Of a stretch of 64,000 nucleotides of DNA, positions 1 through 11,211 are shown piece after piece. Origin of the DNA: Acanthamoeba lenticulata (Eukaryota > Discosea > Longamoebia > Acanthamoebidae); the NCBI GenBank assembly GCA_002179805.1, contig NAVB01000270.1:23440-87439 (forward strand), given 5' to 3'. The notes under the pieces are model-generated. The model did no database searches and was not told where the DNA came from. It saw nothing but the letters and a program-made list of their open reading frames with translations. Position numbers and translations under genes: made by a program. Each line of letters starts with the position of its first letter. Position 1 is the first letter of the stretch.

Positions 1-2831
1 GTCTGTCTTCGTGGCGTCAAGAGACACCGCGTACTCGAACACGGGCCCGACGTGGTCTGCTCCCGCCCACCACACACGCATGAGTCAATTGCACAGACAT
101 ACGCACACACTTGCGCACACACGCACCCTTGAGCTTGCGAAGGTCCTTGAGCTGCCATTCGCCCTTGACCGCGGCCTCGATCAGCCGCACGCTCAGCGGC
201 GCATAACTGTGCGTGTCGCGGGACAGGAAACCACCACGTCATCGTGTGAGCACGAGTCTGCGGCCGCAAGCCATCTTGTCGACAAAGAAAACGGGGTTTG
301 TGGACAGTCCGAACCCAGAGTAGACGTAGGCGATGTCCTTGGGGTCCTTCTCGTCGACGTCCGTGACGATGAGGCGGAGGGCCTTCTTGATGGAGCCGTA
401 CGGGGGCGCCCCGTCGTACCGCTTGAACAAGCCGATCTGCTCCAGGTGGCTCAGCGTCGCGATGTGGTTGTACCCGTATGTCTGTTCCCCATCCCCCCCC
501 CCACATTTAAGCTTAGCACGCAACACACACACGCGTGTGTCATGTGGCGTGTGTCGTGTGGCGCACCTGGAGAAAGTCGCGGCGAAGCGAATCAAAGAGC
601 TTGGGCTTGATGCCGCCCGTGGTGTAGGAGAGGAGGCACATGAGGCGCAGGACCCTGTCCATGGGCTCGCCCCGCGCGATGCAGTCCTCCAGGTACCGCG
701 TGTCGCCCGTGTCCACCCCCGAAAGCAGCCCTTCACGCACGCACGCACACAGTGACACGGAATGTTACTCATTGGAGCGGAGTGAAGCGGGGCAGGCAGG
801 GCGGCCACGCACGGTGCTCGAACTCGAGGCGCTTTCGGAAATCGTTTTCTTTGGTAATTTGCAAAATGCGCTCGGCCAGGTTCGTGTCTGCATTGTGCGT
901 CGAAATCAAAAACAAAACAATTTAGAAAGAGGAGGATTGTCTACAAATAAGAATGAAGAAGCGTACGGATCTGGAGGGAGCGGTGCTCCTGCTGAAGGAC
1001 GCCCAGCTTGGCGACGAACTTTTTGATCTCCTGCAAGCTCTTGGCCTTTTCCCGCTCCTGTTGGGGCGCGCACACGTGTGCCACGTTGGCATGACGTCAC
1101 CGTCAGATTCCGTGCACGCGCGCATGTGTAGAACGCCAGCCATAAAGCTTGGCGTACGCTGTAGTTCTTGTCGATGGCCTTGGCCTTGGTGTGCAGCAAT
1201 GGACCCAGCGCGCTGAAGTTGATGTCCCGAATTTCCTGCGCGCGCATCGATCAGAGCACGCGCGCGCACACACGCGAACACACGCGGGGGGGGGGGAGTA
1301 GGTACGGAGAAGAGGCGATCGCTGGAGTTGAGTGGGATCTTGACGGTCTTGGGCGCGCTCGGCTTTTCTGGTGGACGGTCCTTTTCCTTGGGTGGGTTGA
1401 TGACGACGTCGTCGACGTCAATCTTGCAGTTCTTGATCCCGAACACGTCGTCCACCAGCCCTGCTCTCCGGCGCACGAGACGACACGACACGCGCGCGTG
1501 AGTCCAAGCGAACACATGCACGCGGCGTATGCGGGCACGGGCGCACCTTCATAGGTGAGCGGGGTGCACATGGGCGTGAGTGGGTCGACCGTGCGGTCGA
1601 GGAGGATGAGAGTGTTGATGTACTGCGGTAGCGGTTCCTCGGGCGTCCCGCCTTGCCGCAGCTCCCTTCGCTTCCGTGATGCGGCCTCCTGCGCACGTCA
1701 CCGCCGGGTGACACATCAGGCGGCTGTCCGCAAACACGCATGCGTGCATGCGCGCGCGCGGGAGTGGACGCGGAACCTCGCGCGTGAAGCGGAGGAGCAT
1801 GTCGGCGACGGCCTGGGCGTGCACGCCGCGGCCCTTGATGTTGGGGATGTGCCCGAACATCTGCTGGAATTTCATGAGCGATCGGGCCGCATAGTACAGC
1901 AGCGACGTGTCCCCGTCCTGCTCCCACACACCACGACACGCACGACACCCATGGCACGACACGACACACGCGTGATGAGCCGCTAGCTTGGGGATGATGG
2001 TGGCGAGACGGCGACGAAGTGGCGCACGAGAAAGACGTCGCGGAAGCTGTGCTCGGCCTCCATCGAGAGGACGTCGTTCTCAAAGGGGACCAGGTGGAGC
2101 GGGAACTCGTGGATGTCGACGAGGCCCCACACGCCCTCCTCCTCTAGGATGCGGTCGCACACGACGTAGCGGTGCGGGATGAACACCACCGAGAAGTGCT
2201 TCGAGGGAGGTGCCCCGGGGCCTGACGGCGGGGCAGACCCGGCGTTGACGACATCTGCTTGGCCCTCTTCCGCAGGCTGCAATTTCTGGTAGAGCTGAAC
2301 GTGCTCGGCGATCGTCTTCATCCACGTCATAGACGGCCTGCCGAAAATTGTTAAGACAATTAAAGCATAGCCCCATTTATTATTTTATAAATAAATAAAA
2401 TTGTATAATGAATAATTAATAGCGCCCGTGTGGGACCAGGGGAAGAAAGTCTGGTGCAGTGGTAAGGGAGAAGAAGAGTCGCACCTGGTGAGATAAACGA
2501 TGTGTTCGCAGTCGGTCTGGAGGGAGGAGACGGACGGCTGGAGCAGATAAATTTTCTCCACGCCATAGGTCTGCAGGGTGGAGAACTCGACCACAAGCGA
2601 CAACGGACCGGACACTTTAGGATCAATGACCAAAGCGATGCGCCCCGTCATGTCCTGCACCAGGGCAGAGAGAAGCCAATCAATCTCCTCAGCAACACGG
2701 AAAACAACGACAAATTCGGGAAGGGGCCATACGCGAATGGCATCAAGCAAACCGGTGAGTTCCTTTTTACACTGGTTGCGCCACTGTTGCAACTGGATGG
2801 GACCCTCCTGGAGGCTGCTTAGGCCTGCCAT
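1..2831 (-). CDS. VPS33: VPS33 (Sec1/Munc18-family vacuolar sorting protein), 3' end cut by window
   Basis: SM-family protein of the HOPS/CORVET tethering complexes, which chaperones SNARE pairing at late endosome and vacuole membranes. Thirteen exons can be read, all in consistent phase: 2733-2831, 2485-2654, 2016-2337, 1777-1917, 1547-1622, 1306-1460, 1158-1235, 967-1057, 813-887, 567-730, 315-481, 127-206, and below 1-56. They give about 558 residues, against about 596 for human VPS33A, so only the C-terminal tail lies outside. Family signatures include 'LLDRTVDPLTP', 'EIRDINFSALGP', 'TYGYNHIATLSHLEQIGL' and 'DIAYVYSG' followed by 'APLSVRL'. The start is the ATG at 2831. It is divergent from eS17 across 300 bp. 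Assignment to VPS33 rather than Sly1 or Vps45 rests on these blocks; A versus B subtype was not resolved. Confidence 0.95.
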
Positions 2832-3130
2832 CGCGATTGACTTAAAAAAAAATTGGCGATCACGTCCACTAGAGTTCAGGCGAACAACGTTGAATCTCGC
2901 CTTGCAGCTAACCCAGTCGTTCCAGCAGCAGAACCGCCAGGCGAAGCACAGCTTCTACTACTTGCACCAAAATAATTATTGATAATTGATTTATTTTCGT
3001 TGCCTCTTAAGGTGACGCAATTGATGTCGACCAGAGCCTGTGCTGCCGGGCAAAATCGGTCGGCGCCAACATGCTTCCTCCTTTCTCTTTCTTCCTCCTC
3101 CCCCATCGCCTGTCGGTCTGATCAGAAAAT
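2832..3130. promoter_or_regulatory. divergent intergenic region VPS33 / eS17
   Basis: About 300 bp between the VPS33 start codon (minus) and the eS17 start codon (plus). It must hold both promoters. A run of A (2840s) and AT-rich stretches near 2970-3000 are visible, but I see no clear TATA box. A pyrimidine-rich tract at 3075-3105 lies just upstream of the ribosomal-protein start and could mark its transcription start; that is inference. Confidence 0.4.
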
Positions 3131-3818
3131 ATGGTATGTGCGACCGCCCCTTTTGATCCATGAACCTTTTTGTTTGTCGTGGCACCGCCTTTTCTTGAGC
3201 TAGATCGGCACCTTGATGTGCCGTTAATCTTCGCCATTTATGAACCATCAATTTGCCGCCAATGCAAAATTTTCTTCTCACGCCGTCCTCTATCTGTAGG
3301 GTCGCGTCAGAACCAAGACCGTCAAGAAGGCCGCGCGCCTCATGATCGAGAAGTACTACCCTCGTCTCACCCTCGACTTCGACACCAACAAGAAGATCTG
3401 CGATGAGGTTGCCGCCATCCCCTCGAAGCGTCTCCGCAACAAGATCGCTGGTTTCGTCACCCACTTGATGAAGCGTATCAAGAAGGGCCCCGTCCGCGGT
3501 ATCTCCTTCAAGCTCCAGGAGGAGGAGCGTGAGAGGAAGGACAACTACGTGCCCGACGTCTCGGCTCTTCACGTTGAGACCATTGAGATTGATCCCGACA
3601 CCAAGGACATGCTCAAGTCGATCGGCCTTTCGGACCTTGCTGGCGTCCAGGTCGTTTCGCTCGAGAACCTGCCCTCGAACAAGCCCGTCTTCCAGCAGAG
3701 GCGTGACTTCAAGGGTGGCGAGAAGAGGGGCGACAGGCGTGAGAAGCGGGGTAACGAGCGCACGGGTGCCGCCAAGAAGCCCGAGGCTCCCGTCGGTGCT
3801 CCTCAGGAGGCCTACTAA
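3131..3818 (+). CDS. RPS17: 40S ribosomal protein eS17 (RPS17)
   Basis: Small-subunit ribosomal protein eS17, 173 residues. Exon 1 (3131-3133) is only the ATG: it is followed at once by a GTATGT donor, and the TAG acceptor ends at 3299. Exon 2 (3300-3818) begins [20 protein letters not shown]. The body carries the family blocks '[20 protein letters not shown]' and '[18 protein letters not shown]'. The protein is longer than the human one (135 residues) by a basic Gly/Arg/Lys-rich tail (about residues 135-173). The intron directly after the start codon is a common arrangement in ribosomal-protein genes and makes this start certain. Confidence 0.97.
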
Positions 3819-3999
3819 GGAGTCTTGTCTTTATTCGTTCTCCACTATAAATCTAAAATCACAACACATCTAGTCTCAAGCGCACTTGCTCCTTTCGCCA
3901 GTAAACCCGCGTGCAGGTTGGGCAGAGAGCTACAACATCAGCAACCAAGAACAGCCTGCATCCACGGATCGCGGTGTACCAGCCTTGATTGGTGGACGT

Positions 4000-4071
4000 G
4001 CGCCCGTAGCCTAATGGAAAGGCGCTTGACTTCTAATCAAGAGATTGTGGGTTCGACCCCCACCGGGCGCG
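4000..4071 (+). tRNA. tRNA-Arg (anticodon TCT)
   Basis: A complete 72-nt cloverleaf. The acceptor GCGCCCG (4000-4006) pairs perfectly with CGGGCGC (4064-4070), discriminator G4071. D stem GCCT/AGGC, anticodon stem CTTGA/TCAAG with loop CTTCTAA (anticodon 4032-4034 TCT), T stem GTGGG/CCCAC around TTCGACC. No intron and no encoded CCA, as expected for a eukaryotic nuclear tRNA. Confidence 0.95.
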
Positions 4072-4160
4072 TACCAAGATGAACATTTTTTAGCACAAGA
4101 AAAGCAGCCAAACAAGGCTTTTTAAAAATCCAAGGTCTAAGCTGAGGGCACGCATGTGAA

Positions 4161-4231
4161 GGCGCCGTAGTTAAGTGGTAAAATTCTCGCTTAGGGTGCG
4201 AGAGGCCCCGGTTCGATTCCGGGCGGCGCCC
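4161..4231 (+). tRNA. tRNA-Pro (anticodon AGG)
   Basis: A 71-nt cloverleaf. The acceptor GGCGCCG (4161-4167) pairs with CGGCGCC (4224-4230) and the discriminator is C4231, which fits cytosolic tRNA-Pro. Anticodon stem CTCGC/GCGAG, loop TTAGGGT, anticodon AGG at 4193-4195 (A34 would become inosine). The T arm has TTCGATT in its loop. It lies 90 bp downstream of tRNA-Arg on the same strand. Confidence 0.95.
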
Positions 4232-4432
4232 AACCTTTTGTTGCACATATCTTATTCGCTTACCGACCCTTTTGCATGGATGAGCGACACGCCGCTGTAA
4301 TTGCCTTCATTCGTTCTACGGCTCGTCCTTGCTCACGGCAGGAAATATGCGCAGCATGTTCTTTTTCAGATCAAGAGGGTGAGCTGATTCTCAGCAGCCT
4401 CACTGAGCGAAGGCAGTTGTACGCATAGATCT

Positions 4433-4994
4433 TTGAATTGGTTCTCTGTTTTACGCACTGGGCACAAGTCCACTCAAGTTATAACTGAGAGTGTGCGCAG
4501 GCGGGCCAAGGCTGTCTGCTTTGGGGCAGGTGACGGGAGTCAGGAGATGCTTGTCTATTGGCATACTCCTGAGGCCACACCGGTCGACACCACTGCGGGC
4601 GACCACGCTGCCGAGCTGACGGCGCTGCGCAGCCGCCTGGTGGAGCTCGAGGCCCAGATCGCCCAGTACTCTGTCAACGAGACGTGCGTGGCCCCAGCTC
4701 TTGCGTCGTACGTCGCCACGCACGCACTTTCTCACACCACGCCGCCACTGCAGAGCCTACGACAAAGAGATCGAGGCGCACATGGAGCGCGTGCACGAGT
4801 ACAACGAGCTCAAAGACATCGCGCAAGCCCTCATGGGCCGACTGGCCACCATCGAGGGCCTCCTCACCCGTGACCTCTACAAACGGTTTGTTGTTGAGCA
4901 TGTTCATGTTGTTGAGCCAGCCGTCCCGCTGATCCTCTCTGTTGTGTTGTTGTTGTCATTGTCGTACAGCTACGGGCTCGAGTGGGAGGACTAG
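4433..4994 (+). CDS. SWI5: Swi5 homologue (Rad51 recombination mediator)
   Basis: Small coiled-coil protein of the Swi5-Sfr1 type that stimulates Rad51 strand exchange. Exons 4433-4683, 4754-4885 and 4970-4994 join in phase. The C-terminal half has the Swi5 signature: 'HMERVHEYNELKDIAQALMG' followed by 'RLATIEGLLTRDLYKRYGLE', close to the animal HEYNxIKDxxQxLxGxLAxxxG consensus. Residues before it form a heptad-like helix rich in Leu and Glu. The start is uncertain: the ATG at 4433 gives 135 residues and the ATG at 4547 gives 97, which is nearer the family norm. It sits directly after the two tRNA genes. Confidence 0.85.
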
Positions 4995-5081
4995 CCTGAT
5001 GGCAATTTCGATAAATATAATTTATTTATTTATCTATTTTTCTTTATATTTATTTCTATTTTATCAAATACTGGATTAACG

Positions 5082-8035
5082 CTACAAGGGCCACGTCGAA
5101 CTGCCGCCGCCGCTCCGGCCGTTCGTATTGTTCAAGCCGGGCGCGGTGGATGGCGGCGACCGCGACCTCGTCGGCACGACAGGTGAGGTCGACGACGACG
5201 CCGAGGAGGGCGTCGAGACGGCGGCAAAGGGCGACGCCAAGTTGGCGGTGGTCTGGTCGCCCACGGCGGCCGGCCCGGCTGGTGGCGGCCGGGGCGAGTT
5301 CATGCCGAACCGGCTCGTCGCGTCGGGGCCCACGTAGAGCGGGATGTACGACGACGGCAGTGCGCTCGACGCCATCATTGTTGTCGTCGATGAGGATGAT
5401 GAGGAGGATGAGGATGCTGGTGAAGAAGCTGCTGACGAGGAAGATGAAGATAGAGACGACGACGTCGTCGGCGCCGTGACGGCGGACGAAGAGTAGGTGA
5501 GGCTCGGCGAGGCCGACGACGAGGAGGACGCAGAGGAGGACGGAGTCGAGGGCGGCGAAGGGGAGGCGATGATGTGGCGGCCGGAGGACTCGAGGAGGCT
5601 CGCGAGGATGTGCTCCATCGTGGGCGAGTACACGGCCGCCGGGTAGCTTGACGATGACAGCGACAACGACGACGACGACGACGACGATGCCGCCTCGGCC
5701 TCCAAGACCGCGGTGTCAAAGGGCACGCAGGCCAGCGGCGGCCCGCGTGGCGGGTCGACGACGGCCACCCAGCGATCGAGCTCCTCGCCCTCGCCCAGTT
5801 GACCGGCCTCCCACTCGAACACGTTCATCAAGAAGTGCTTCATCTGTTCCGTTTTGGTTGTCAGCTCGACGTGTGGACAGTTCACGCGAAAAAGGCAGGA
5901 AAAGGAGGACGCACGCAGCCGCCGTCACCGTAGAAGAACTGGATGGCGTCGGACGTGGAGCGCAGGAGACGGCCGCTCTTGGTGCGCAGGAGGTGGTTGA
6001 ACTGCATCTTTGGGCTCAACGTCTTTGGCTCGCTACGCAGCATTCCACGCATTCCGTTAGCCACGCATACCATGAATTCCACACCTTAAACATTGATTGC
6101 CTAGCAACGGACAAAAACAAACATAGTCGGGACACACTCTCGGCCGAGAAGTACGTACCGCTTGATGTAGTTGGGGCTCAACTGGCGGCGCTTCTTCTCC
6201 TGCATGACCACCAGCTTGGTCATCGGCTCGCCGAGCAGTTGATTCTACACGAGAAACCAGCTCTCCCGTGATCAGCACGCAGAGCGAGATATATAAAAAG
6301 AGAGAAAAAATAGAACGTCTCCGGATTGGGGGATCAGCATCGTTGAGGACGAACAGGAGAAGAAGAAGAAGAAAAAGGGGAGCAGCTCACCCAGGAGTAC
6401 TCGCTGAGCTGGCACATGGCCGCGTTGACGTAGATGATGGTCGGCGGCCGCGCGTCAAAGACAGACGCCAGGGAACACACGGCCACCGGGAAGCGGAAGT
6501 CGGGCACGGTGAGGTGGGTCAAGTCGGGGTACTCGCGCAGGAAGGGCAGCTCCTGCAGCACCTCCGCCGGGGGCGCCGACGCGTCGGGCGGCCACGCGAT
6601 CGAGGGCGGGCACGTGATCAGCGCCTGCGGCCACGCGCGCGGCGCCACGACGACCGGCTGGGCAGCAGCAGCAGCTGCGGCAGCAGGACCCTGCTGGGGA
6701 CTACTGGCTGCGCGCTGGAGCTGCGCCTGGAACTGGCGCTCGTAGTCGGCGCGTAGGGCGGCCAGCGCTTGCTCGGTGGTGTTGAGGTGGTCTTTCATGG
6801 TCACCATCTGGCTGCGCAGCTGGGCGCCCTCATCCCGCAGCACCTTCAACTCGAGCGTGAGCGCCTCCACAGCCCGCACCAGCGCGTCCAGCTCGGCGGG
6901 CCCGTGCTGCTGCTGGTGGTGGTGGTGGTTGCTGTCACCGGCCACCAGCTGGTCGGCGGCGGCGAGCGGCCTGGACGCCACGAGGCCCTCGGGCCCGTGA
7001 TCTGCGCTGCGCCGCCTGCGCTTGGCTTTGGTCGTCGTTGTTGTCGCCACCGCCGTTGCCGTTGGTGTCGTCGCGGCAGCTGGAGTTGCCGGGGCGGCCG
7101 TGGTCGTGGCAAAAGGCGGCTGGTGGTGGGGCTGCTGCGGCTGGGAGGCCGCCTCTCCACGTGGCAGCGACGAGAAGTGATGGGCAAACGGGGCGGCGAG
7201 GCTGGCGAGGAAGTTGTCCATCGACGTGACTGGCGAAGAAGAAGTAAAGGAAGATGAAGATGAAGAAGAAGAAGAAGAGGAAGCTGCGGTAGACACAAAC
7301 GCGCCGGTCGGATAGGGGCCCAAAGAGGAAGAAGAGGAAGGTGTGGGGCGCATGACGTTAGAGCAAAGGTGGGGGTGGCCTTTGCCCACGCAGTGGCTAC
7401 ACGGTTGTTTTCTGCAGCCAGCCACATATCACCACCCCACCAGCGCACGCACACACAGGCCACGGTGAGGTGCCGCGGGCGGACGGACAAACGGGAGCGC
7501 AAAAGCTTTCTGTCCCCCGTAAGCCAAAGGGAAGAAAAGGCTCCTTTGGCGGCTGCAGCCGGGAGAACAGGTCGCCTGGAACAGCTCGGCGTCGGGCAGG
7601 AACGACAAAAAACAAAAGAAAAAGAGTTTCTGAAAAGAAAATTGAAACAAAAGTGAAACGAAACCCGAAAAAAGGAAACTTGAGCGGCCTTGCCCCCACG
7701 TGTTGGCCGCTTTAGGTTGTGGTGGTCCGGTGGTGACAGGGAGAGGGTACAACCGCAACAAGCACACAAGAGTGGGTGTATGTCGCGAGTTGGGGCTTGC
7801 GGCTGGCGAGGGGCCAGGGCGCAGACGAAGAGGAGAGGAAGGCCGTGCATGGGAGGGGATTTCGAAAAAGAACGAAACGAAATGACGAACCAAGAACAAC
7901 AACGACAAGAAGAGAAACCGCGAGAAAAGGAATCGAGAACTAGGCACTCTCAACGAGAGGGAAGGGCCGGTACCCGTCACAAGAGATTCGCGCAACCGTG
8001 CAAAAGTTGCATCCTCCTCGGTCCTGCGCCAGCAT
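5082..8035 (-). CDS. Zn2Cys6-PAS transcription factor, paralogue 1 (AcuK/ERT1-like)
   Basis: Predicted DNA-binding regulator, 682 residues, exons 7974-8035, 6391-7411, 6159-6244, 5915-6032 and 5082-5843. The cluster is split by intron 1: CNFCTVARISC on exon 1, then PCSHC and GHPHLC on exon 2 (CX2CX6CX5CX2CX8C, about residues 9-37), as in fungal AcuK/AcuM/ERT1/RDS2. A coiled coil follows (about 185-245), then a PAS-like domain (about 315-470, with PPTIIYVNAAMC and AIQFFY), then a long Ser-rich tail ending SSTWPL. The ATG at 8035 is preceded in frame by a stop. It is head to head with paralogue 2. The DNA target is unknown; a metabolic sensing role would be borrowed from the fungal family. Confidence 0.82.
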
Positions 8036-8583
8036 CGATGCGGTCGATGCGTCTCTTCTTCTTCTCTCGTCCTACTTGTCCGCAATCAAAAAATCAAGCG
8101 GTGGCCTGCAGGGGGGTCGGTGTGTGTTGTCGCGAGGTAGGGGACTGGGGAAGAGAGCTCTTACGTTTTAGGCAGCAGAAGCTTGGGGCGGGCAGAAGAG
8201 TTGCACGCAAAGGCCAGGACACTCTGAGGTACAATTAGCAGGGCCAGCAAACAACCTCGAAAAGGGCAAAGTGCCACTTGACTCAACCAACCGTGGGGGG
8301 AGGGCCGCCAATTTGACCCGTCGACGATCAGCTCCACGGTCTCTTGATGAACCTCGGCGCCCACCTGAGCCAACGAGAAACTCGGGCGCTAAAGACAGCA
8401 CGCGTCAGTCAAAAACAGTTTCGCAATTCGGTTGCGCGCCAGAAGTCTATGCACGATGACGCCCACTGACGCAGAGAACCAGTTGCAAAGCGAAGCCGGA
8501 ACACGCTGGCCCTCCCCCACGCCGCGCAAAAGAAGACAAGTACCAGCGCTCTCTGTCTGTCTCTGTCTTGAAAGCACGGGGCG
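8036..8583. promoter_or_regulatory. divergent intergenic region between TF paralogues 1 and 2
   Basis: 548 bp separating the two divergent Zn2Cys6-PAS genes. It holds no open frame that I can support and no recognisable RNA gene. Pyrimidine tracts lie at 8046-8075. Both promoters should lie here, so shared regulation is possible; I see no obvious palindromic CGG-type site, and nothing shows autoregulation. Confidence 0.4.
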
Positions 8584-11058
8584 ATGGAGAGGAAACGACA
8601 TGCGCGTACGCAGCGGGGAGGAGGAGGAGCAGCTGCTGGTTCAGCTCTGCCCAGTTGGTTTCCCGCCGCACCGCCGTTTGCGACGGCTTGCAACTTCTGC
8701 ATCGTTTCGCAGGCCGCTTGCGATGGGTTCGCCACTCCTCGCGCCCCCCTTCTCCTTCATGTCCTCCTCTCCTGAAAGATGAAGAGAGACAGATGGGGTC
8801 AGCTGAGCAGTTTGACTTCTTCTTCTTCTTTCTATTTTCTTTTTCTGTTTTAATCTAATCAAAACACACGTGCCCTTGCGTGGCCGCGGTCATGTACATG
8901 TCGTGCCCCCCCCCCCACGCTAGAGGACGGCCATGCGGCTGGTGCGTGGAGAGGGGGCGGACCCACCTGTGCCACGACGCGACAACGCAACCACCACCAT
9001 CTTCGCAAAAGGATTCTCCTTACGAGCTGGAGCAACCGCGGTCGTGGGCAACTACGGGCCACAAGCGCTCTCGTGAACCACCGCAGGCCGAACAGCAACT
9101 CCACCACCATCACCATCTTCCTCCTCATCACCAATATCTCTACACGCAGCAGCAACATCCGCCCTATCACCACCAGCACCCTTTCCAGGAAGAGGAGGAG
9201 GCCGCCACAGCAGCAGCAGGAACGCGTTTCCCGCCTCTGCCGTTGTTCCCTTTGATGCATTTCCCGCTTCTGTCGTGCGATGGCGCGGTCATGCATCTCG
9301 CCCCACCACCGCCGCCATCCGCCGCGTCATCGCCCCAGGCGCCCACCACCGCCACCACCACCTCAACAACCCCCATGTCGTCGTCGTCGGCGCCGCCGCC
9401 GTCCTGGTCCGCCCAGCCACGACCGGGCCGTGGACCGCGGGCCGCGGCCGCGTCGGCGTGGCCGGCCGCAGCGGCGGCGGCGACGACAGCGGCGACGCCA
9501 CTGCCGACGAGGGTGAAGACAACGACGACGACAGCGTCGGGGCCACCATCGGTCGATGCGTCATCGCATGCGACGGTGAGCATGCTCATGAGCGCGGTGC
9601 AGGCGCTGACCACCGAGACGGCGCGGCTGCAGGCCGAAAACGTGCAGCTCCGGGCCGAGATGCGCGCCATGCAGGCCCAGCAAGCGGCCCTCGACGACGC
9701 CATGCGCTCGCTCCGGGCCGACCTCCGCCGCATCTCTTCTTCTTCCTCCTCCTCCTCTTCCTCTTCTTCTTCTTCTTCTTCTTCACCTCCACTTGCCATC
9801 ATCTCTCCCACCTCTTCTCCTTCCTCATCCTCCTCATCATCTTCCTCTTCATCCTCATCATCATCATCGTCATCGTCGTCGTCGTCGCTGATTCACGGGC
9901 TGGAGACGAGGCTGCGGCGGGAGCTGCCGTTCCTGCAGGACTACCCGCGCCTCAACAACGTCGTCCCCATCGACTTTGGGTCCTCTTCCCGAATGCATGA
10001 TGGTGATGATGATGGTGACGAAGATGGTGATGCTGATGATGGTGATGGTGATGGCGGACAGTTTGCCGATGGTGGTCTGCACGGTGGCGTCGGTGTATGA
10101 CCAATCGCCGCCGGTCATCACCTACGCCTCGCGCGCCATGTGCGAACTCAGCCTGTGGCCATGGGTACGCGCCTCCGATTGGCGGATCGTTGATGCTCGA
10201 TTATTTAAAAAATATTAATGCAAAATAAAAAATAAAATAGGAGCAATTGATTGGGGCACCAGCAAGCCGGGTGCTGGTCATCCAAGAGCGCGCCCGCCAA
10301 CATCTCCCGTCGATCATGCTTGACAAGTGCATATCCCAATTTTTTTTTTAAACTTATTTATTTGTTTGGGTTAACACCCTGACGCACACAGGGAGCCGAT
10401 GTCGATCAGCGCGCCCTACAGCTTCGCGCACCTCTTGCGCGACAAGAATGGCGGCCTGTGGCGCACCGTCGACACCACCCAGTTCTTCTTCAACGAGGAG
10501 GGCCTCGTGCGTCATTTTCTTCCTTTTTTTTGTTCAATTATTGATAAAAATATCCATTTTTATCCATTTTTAAAATACTTTTTTCGACCATAAGCGTGCG
10601 GCTCACGCGCGCGTGTGTGTGTGCAGATGAAGCACTCCCTGATCATCGTGCGCAAGTGGAAGAAGGGCCGCCTGCGCGAGGGCGAGGTGCTCGATTCGTG
10701 GGGCTGCCTGGTCGACCCGAGCCCGCTGCAGCCCGTCGTCGAGCAACCTCCTCCTCTTCATCCTCTTCATCCTTCTCCTCCTCATCCTGCTGCTGCTGCT
10801 GCTTCTGCTTCTGCTTTGTCTTCCCCGTCCTCCTCTTCCTCCTCCTCCTCGTCCATGCCGTCGTCTTCGTCTTCCACATCGTCGAGCGCGTCCTCCGCTT
10901 CCCAGTTTGCGCCAACACGCACCCGCTATGGCGGGGAGTCGCCGCCATCGACCTCTTCCTCGTCGCGTTCTCCCTCGTCATCTCCTTCTTCTTCCTCCTT
11001 CTCCTCATCCTCCTCCTCCTCCTCCTCTGCGCGTCGGCCTTCGCCATACGGCCCATAG
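8584..11058 (+). CDS. Zn2Cys6-PAS transcription factor, paralogue 2
   Basis: 644 residues from exons 8584-8726, 8924-9979, 10062-10164, 10241-10326, 10392-10506 and 10627-11058, all in phase. The zinc cluster (about residues 36-64) is again split after CNFCIVSQAACD, with RPCGWC and GRTHLC on exon 2. After a His/Gln/Pro-rich and Ala-rich linker comes a coiled coil ('LQAENVQLRAEMRAMQ', about 230-280), poly-Ser encoded by (TCN)n at 9738-9790 and 9820-9890, then the PAS-like block ('PPVITYASRAMC', 'TVDTTQFFFNEEG') and the 'RLREGEVLDSW' helix. The Ser-rich tail lacks the WP end seen in paralogue 1. Exon 4 (86 nt) matches exon 3 of paralogue 1 in length, which supports both models. Confidence 0.82.
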
Positions 11059-11211
11059 TCTCGTAGCCACCACCAATTAATTGGGTCTTCCTTAATGATC
11101 AGAAATGTCCTTTAATATAAGTAATTATCATTCGAATTGTTTTGTTTTGTTTTGTTTTGTTTTTTGTTTTGTTTTTCAATTTTGTATTTATTTTAAAAAG
11201 TGGGTTTGCTT

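Noticed and set aside
4451..4735. Minus-strand frame opposite the Swi5 gene
   Set aside because: Antisense of Swi5 exon 1; no similarity to a known family.
9167..9811. Long Glu/Ala/Gly-rich frame on the minus strand
   Set aside because: It is the antisense shadow of the poly-Ser and Ala-rich coding region of TF paralogue 2.
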